A stretch of DNA of 64,000 bases from contig CM052355.1 of NCBI GenBank assembly GCA_028551475.1, forward strand, positions 496,001 through 560,000, in the 5' to 3' direction. Below, one piece after another: positions 59,349 through 64,000 of the stretch (within the stretch, counting starts at the first letter, position 1; every line of letters starts with the position of its first letter). Below the pieces are notes generated by a model. That model did no database searches. It was not told where the DNA came from and saw only the letters and a list, made by a program, of their open reading frames with translations. The position numbers and the translations under genes are program-made. The DNA comes from Casuarina equisetifolia. Taxonomy: Eukaryota; Streptophyta; Magnoliopsida; Fagales; Casuarinaceae.

Positions 59349-59963
59349 ATGCCTTCGACGCTGCAGCTTCACCGAACAAATTCTACCGCTCCCACCGCCA
59401 CAATCGCCGCCGTCAACCGCCCCAAGCACTCCCAGCCGACGAACCCGGCGGTGGTTCCGGTTTCTGACTCGGTGGCACGCTACCACTCCCATACGGTCGC
59501 GCCAAACCAGTGCTGCTCGGCGGTGGTGCAGACCATCGACGCGCCAGTCTCGACTGTGTGGTCCGTGGTGCGCCGCTTCGACAAGCCGCAGGCGTACAAG
59601 CACTTCCTCAAGAGCTGCCATGTCATCGACGGTAACGGTGGGGTGGGCACGCTCCGGGAGGTCCACGTGGTGTCGGGCCTTCCCGCCGAGTCCAGCACGG
59701 AGCGCCTCGAGATCCTCGACAACGAGCGCCACATCATCAGCTTCAGCGTCGTCGGTGGGGACCACCGTCTCCACAATTACCGCTCCGTGACCACCCTCCA
59801 CGCCGCGCCTCCCGGCGGAACTGGCACCGTCGTGGTCGAGTCTTACGTGGTCGATGTCCCTCCTGGTAACACCAAGGAAGAGACGTGCGTGTTCGTGGAT
59901 ACGATAGTACGTTGCAATTTGCAGTCTTTGGCTCAGATCGCCGAGAACATGGCTAGAAAGTAA
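59349..59963 (+). CDS. PYL4/5/6-type abscisic acid receptor
   Basis: Intronless, 204 aa, GC-rich. PYR/PYL/RCAR proteins are START-fold (Bet v 1-like) cytosolic and nuclear receptors; with ABA bound they inhibit clade A PP2C phosphatases and so free SnRK2 kinases. Visible family marks: WSVVRRFDKPQAYKHFLKSC with the ABA-carboxylate lysine Lys84 (Lys59 of PYR1); VREV-like TLREVHVVSGLPAESSTERLE with gate SGLPA at 109-113 and Arg119; latch HRL at 139-141 (GGDHRLHNYRSVTT); Glu164 in VVESYVVDVP; C-terminal helix VFVDTIVRCNLQSLAQIAENM. The long Ser/Thr/Pro N terminus (1-45) and lack of introns point to subfamily II, monomeric PYL4-6. The frame is open upstream but has no earlier in-frame ATG. It sits beyond DREB2 as PYL6 (At2g40330) does in Arabidopsis. 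Confidence 0.95.
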   Translation: MPSTLQLHRTNSTAPTATIAAVNRPKHSQPTNPAVVPVSDSVARYHSHTVAPNQCCSAVVQTIDAPVSTVWSVVRRFDKPQAYKHFLKSCHVIDGNGGVGTLREVHVVSGLPAESSTERLEILDNERHIISFSVVGGDHRLHNYRSVTTLHAAPPGGTGTVVVESYVVDVPPGNTKEETCVFVDTIVRCNLQSLAQIAENMARK

Positions 59964-62900
59964 GCAAGAAACGACGGTGAATAATTCTTTTTCTTCGTTT
60001 TGTTTCTGATGTGGGTCAGATCGGTAGCCACGGATGATCACCGAGACCCATGTTACTGGAAATCCTGGACTCTTAGTTTTTTCTGAAATTTCTTTCAGAA
60101 TCTCAGATGGCAATGGTTGGAGATGATCGTATGGTACTACGATACGCCCCCAATACGTATATGATAAGATTGTTTTTCTTTACCATCGATCCCTTCGACA
60201 GATACTTGGTAGCTCCTACATTAGCATATGATTGTCCCAGTGTATATTTTCATGTTTTTCGGCAGAGTCAATGTCTTTGTGTGTTGTCTGTGGAGGATTT
60301 TTTGATTCCTGGGTATGTAATTATGAAACTGGTTCTATGTTGTCGCTGTCGATTCTTCTAGTTTCCTTTCATGTTCTCCGTTCTTCTTCTTCGTGATGAA
60401 CCCTAGTTTACAGAAGGTATTTCTTTGGGAAGAAAACCAGGGTCGACTCATGAAGCATAACACTAAATAAATGTTATCGGTATGAAATGGAATTCGGATG
60501 TGGCCCCTTTTTCTCAGCCACTGGGAGAGATAAAGTGCGTTACGTTATTGTTAAAAATAATGCCTAAATTTTATTCGAAATGTTCTTTGTAAGAAAAAAA
60601 AATTATGTTATTCTTGGATTAATTTTTTTGAATAAAATTTGACTTTTTAACATAATAATAAAACTTGGGTCCTAGTGCAACATATATCCTCTATGGAGAA
60701 ATGTTTTTTCACATTTTGAGTGAAGTGATGAGTTAAAAATGATATAATTTAAGTTTTGTATTAGTTAAATTCTTAAAAAAAAAAAAATTGTCTACTCTCA
60801 AATGGGTTCTTGGATAATAATGAACTTTTAAACACTTGTAATAGTGAGATAGCAGGCTGCTTTAGACTATCAAGATTAGAAATTCGCATTGGGTACCTAA
60901 ATACCCATCTAGTGCACGCAAAAGACGGAATGTATGAGATCTTCCCACCTCGTACCACTTAAAGTTGACCATGTTCTTATTTCAGAACAGGCAGTGAAAA
61001 AATAAAGCATTGTTAATGGAGATTTCGATAACTCTTCATATCATTGTGTGCCTGGAATGATTAATTTAAGTCGTGCAGGTACTTTAGTAGGTAGTGCATG
61101 ACAGACGGGATTGGTATTTTTGTAAGCTTCTTTGAAAATTCTAATCTGTAGGAAGACTTCAACTTGGTTTAATTAAAAAAGAAAACAAAGGAGGAACGGC
61201 AGCGTATGCGACGGGCTTGAAAAAGGGGAGTAAAATACTCTTTTAACTTTTGCATTGGAATGTTCAATGGCCGCATTGCAACTTGGCTTTAAGAACTCAA
61301 GTTGGTGAAAAAACAAAGGCAAGTTGTTCGTGGATTCCATCTCTCTCTGTACGATATGTTTGGTGTTTGAAAGATGGGAGTCGCAAGTTGGCGTGCAAGT
61401 TGGCAAGGAGGGGCTGTAATGTCTCGCCTGTCAGGCTGTGCTGCCTGAGAAAGAAATCAAGAGCCACCCATTTCCTCTTGTCCCGCGACTGATTTGACTG
61501 GACAGGACTTCCATTCATACGACTTTCTTGAGCCACCCTCTACCCCCACCAACTCATCCGAACCCTATTGCATGCGCTCACATACTTTTATGTAAGCTTA
61601 CTCATCATGTTGAGTGGATAATCTTGAAAATGTCAGACCACTTTATGCATTTCTTATTTTTTATGTAGCTTACTTTATTTGGAAATGTGTACAAGTTCGT
61701 TCAAGCTGTATACAAATAGATGCATTGTAATAATGTTCATAAATATAATAAAATGAAATAATGAAAACCCAATTTTACGAGTAATAGGGCTTCAAAAAAG
61801 TAAGACACTTAAACATATAAAAATATTAATAATGTAAGATGGCTATTATAATTTGTGAAGTTAAATCGTGAAAATATAAGTTTACAAGACATAGAATGTC
61901 ACACTTGACCTTAAGTCTAACCGTAATTGTTTGTTATTTTAATGGAACACTAATAATGTTGTATGTAAAACAAAAGGAGACCTATTAGAATACTTCTCAG
62001 AGCATATAATGATTCAGAAAACAATCAATATGAAATTGCCAGTCACGAGGAATCTGTCTTCGGTGCAACTTCCATACCAACGACGGCCAAAGCTCCCGTG
62101 TGAACCTGTTGGATTCAATTCACCTCCAGTTGCAAGCAATGTTTCAACTTGTTAAATGCCTTTTTTAAATCCCTTAGGATGGAGCTAAAACAATATTTTA
62201 GTGTATATCATTTTTAAAATCTGAACACATTATAATAATTCATTTGTGGCCAACCGACTTAAAAAGGGTATTTCATTTGAGTATGTTATTTCAATTATCC
62301 CAATGCCTCCTCTTAGAAAATAATTTCTTTTTTTTTGTTTGTAAAAATATAAGTTACATTAATAAAATATAATATACAAAAGTATAAAAAAATATTCTAG
62401 CATCATAAGAATTCTGAAAGAAAATAACTTTTTTCACAAAACATATAACGACATAAATTTAGTTTTTTTTTTTAACAAGTGTAGAAAAATCTTGCAAAAA
62501 ATTCATATAAAACATTTTACCCATTTTTATTTGAGTCATAATAGCTCAACAGTATACGTGAGAGACTAGAGTTTAAACCTCTCTCAAGAACTCTCCTAAA
62601 TCCCGAAAGAAGGCAAAGTTGAAAATATTTAACTGCATCTTAAAATTTTCCTGTCATATGGATTAATTGGTAGACTTTGCCGACGCCAAAAGATCTTAGG
62701 GTCGACCCCAGTTCTCCAAATCTTCCATTTACCTCGGGATCGTGTCTTCATGAGAATCAGACAATGACAGAAGTTGGACGTTGGGGCTGGCCGACAAAGG
62801 AAAATAGAGAAAGAAAGTAGGAGACAAGGAAGTGATTTGAATGGTATTTTGATTTTTCCGTCGACTTGTTATGAGGATTCTGGACTTTTATATAGGGTAC

Positions 62901-64000
62901 TTGGAAACTTTATTCATGGCTTTGGTGATTATCTTATACTTCTTATGTTGAAAATATTGATTAGTTAATATTTTAGTCTTATATTTTCTTTCTATGACTA
63001 AGTGTCATTCCCTTTTAAAAACTGAATTTGACAAAAATTGTTGAATCATTTATAATATAACATCAAAATTCAAGCTCATATAATTACTTTGTCGTAAACT
63101 AATCTTCAAATTTTACCATATCAATCAACTATTCATAAATAACAATGAGTCATCGTTAAGATTTCTATACACTTAAAGCAAATGAATGTGTTGTTATTGT
63201 TAAGTTTCAAAGTCTAAAAATTTAGTTGTCTTAAACTTTTATTCACCTTTAAGCTTATTAGTTGTACTTAGTGTATAAAATTATTTATTTAGCCCCATTC
63301 AATTTAAGACGAGAATATATTTAGTCTACAAAAAAAGTATTCAGAACAAAAGTTTCACTTGAAAAAAAAAATTATCATCAATCATTACTTCACTCATGAA
63401 TTAACTTTTAATTTAAATTATAAACTTTTCAATAGTTATTAATTTGGTATTATTCTTGTATGTTAATATATCTTATTTTATTAATAATTAATTATAAGAT
63501 AAAAAATTGAATCATAGTAGCTTCTATGTGAGAGAATATTGCTTTTAATAACCAATTTTGAGAGAGAAAATCTGTCTATAAAATACTCATTCACATTGCT
63601 TTTTATAACGTTTTGCTACAAGCAATTTTGAAGCCCGGCCCATATTGAAAAGTTGCTAGTCAAGTGCTGCAAATAGATGGTTGCGTAGAAGCATCCCATG
63701 CCTTCTTGAAGCTGAAAAGCATTTTGGGTCACCAAGGACTTTCTTTCTTTGCGGGTTTGCCAACCTACGACATGGGCCTCCCTGACCAACAAAGCAGCAA
63801 ACTTTCTTGGGCCCAAGGACACTCTTTTCAGATAATTAGGCAACTTTATTCGGATGTTTGAAGAGCATCGTGTTGTGCATGTTTTCGGCCTGAACAATAC
63901 AGCCTTCTGGGGATTCTTTTTTCAATTATTTGGAAATGATTAGCTGGTGTTTGAAAAACAGCTGAATTCACTAAAGATTTCGGACATTTTGCAGTGTGAG
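59964..64000. other. intergenic right end
   Basis: PYL 3' UTR, then about 3.7 kb without a recognised gene. 61500-63500 is strongly AT-rich. A possible SINE remnant lies at 62540-62720. A 93-codon minus frame at 63616-63897 and a 65-codon plus frame opposite it show no recognised domain. Confidence 0.4.
62535..62720 (+). mobile_element. possible tRNA-derived SINE remnant(s)
   Basis: Two tRNA-like pieces stand 120 bp apart: TAGCTCAACAG with GAGTTTAAACCT at 62542-62580, and TGGATTAATTGGT with GGGTCGACCCC at 62659-62709. The second has a good B box. Spacing between boxes is short in both, so this is a weak call. Confidence 0.3.

Noticed and set aside
59280-60113. 277-codon minus-strand frame across the PYL gene
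   Set aside because: It mirrors the GC-rich PYL coding sequence; the plus-strand protein has all PYL motifs and the antisense product, rich in Arg, His and Gly, has none.
63616-63897. 93-codon minus frame at the right end
   Set aside because: No recognised domain, no splice context, and an equally open frame on the other strand.

Overview
The window is nuclear DNA from a flowering plant, most likely a eudicot. It is AT-rich (intergenic stretches especially so), the genes carry many short introns with plant-style GT..AG junctions, and the proteins are plant-specific families: RETICULATA-related, BADC, PRA1, IMK-type LRR receptor kinase, laccase, DREB2, CLASSY and PYL. No bacterial-style operon, CRISPR array, rRNA or credible tRNA gene was seen. 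Coding spans below are spliced models built by reading exon ends by eye; exon lists are in each entry.

Layout, left to right. 246-5655 (-): RETICULATA-related protein with an N-terminal DUF399 (ChaN-like) half and a C-terminal DUF3411 half. 6675-7034 (-): an isolated first-exon fragment of an EDS1-like gene. 8698-13978 (-): a nine-exon BADC1-like protein (inactive biotin-carrier homologue, regulator of plastid acetyl-CoA carboxylase), whose first intron holds a triplicated ~300-bp segment. 15178-16791 (-): a two-exon conserved plant protein of unknown function. 18873-19511 (+): intronless PRA1 family protein, followed by a perfect 43-bp inverted repeat. 22889-25505 (+): IMK2/IMK3-type LRR receptor kinase with HGN in place of HRD. 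25990-29479 (-): SNX2-type sorting nexin with a promoter dense in TGGGCY sites. 34474-36806 (+): laccase. 40404-41672 (+): DREB2-type AP2/ERF factor with a heat-shock element, G-box and TATA box upstream and an internal duplication in its C-terminal half. 44600-50742 (+): CLASSY1/2-type SNF2 protein of RNA-directed DNA methylation. 59349-59963 (+): PYL4/5/6-type abscisic acid receptor. The last 4 kb and the 51-59 kb stretch are AT-rich, with tandem repeats, a probable solo LTR and tRNA-derived SINE-like pieces.

The gene order matches, as I remember it, a duplicated Arabidopsis block: At2g40330 (PYL6), At2g40340 (DREB2C), At2g40370 (LAC5), At2g40380 (PRA1.B2), At2g40390 (unknown), At2g40400 (RER5) on chromosome 2, and At3g56100 (IMK3), At3g56110 (PRA1.B1), At3g56130 (BADC1), At3g56140 (RER6) on chromosome 3. 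The window seems to hold the unfractionated union of these two, with SNX2 and CLSY as extra members. Two neighbourhood themes stand out: plastid genes (RER plus BADC) on the left and a stress/ABA pair (DREB2 plus PYL) on the right, the pair being split here by CLSY.

No clearly new multi-gene system was found. The most interesting items are the double-block microsynteny, the perfect foldback downstream of PRA1, the triplicated first-intron module of BADC, the heat-shock element of DREB2, and the orphan EDS1 exon.
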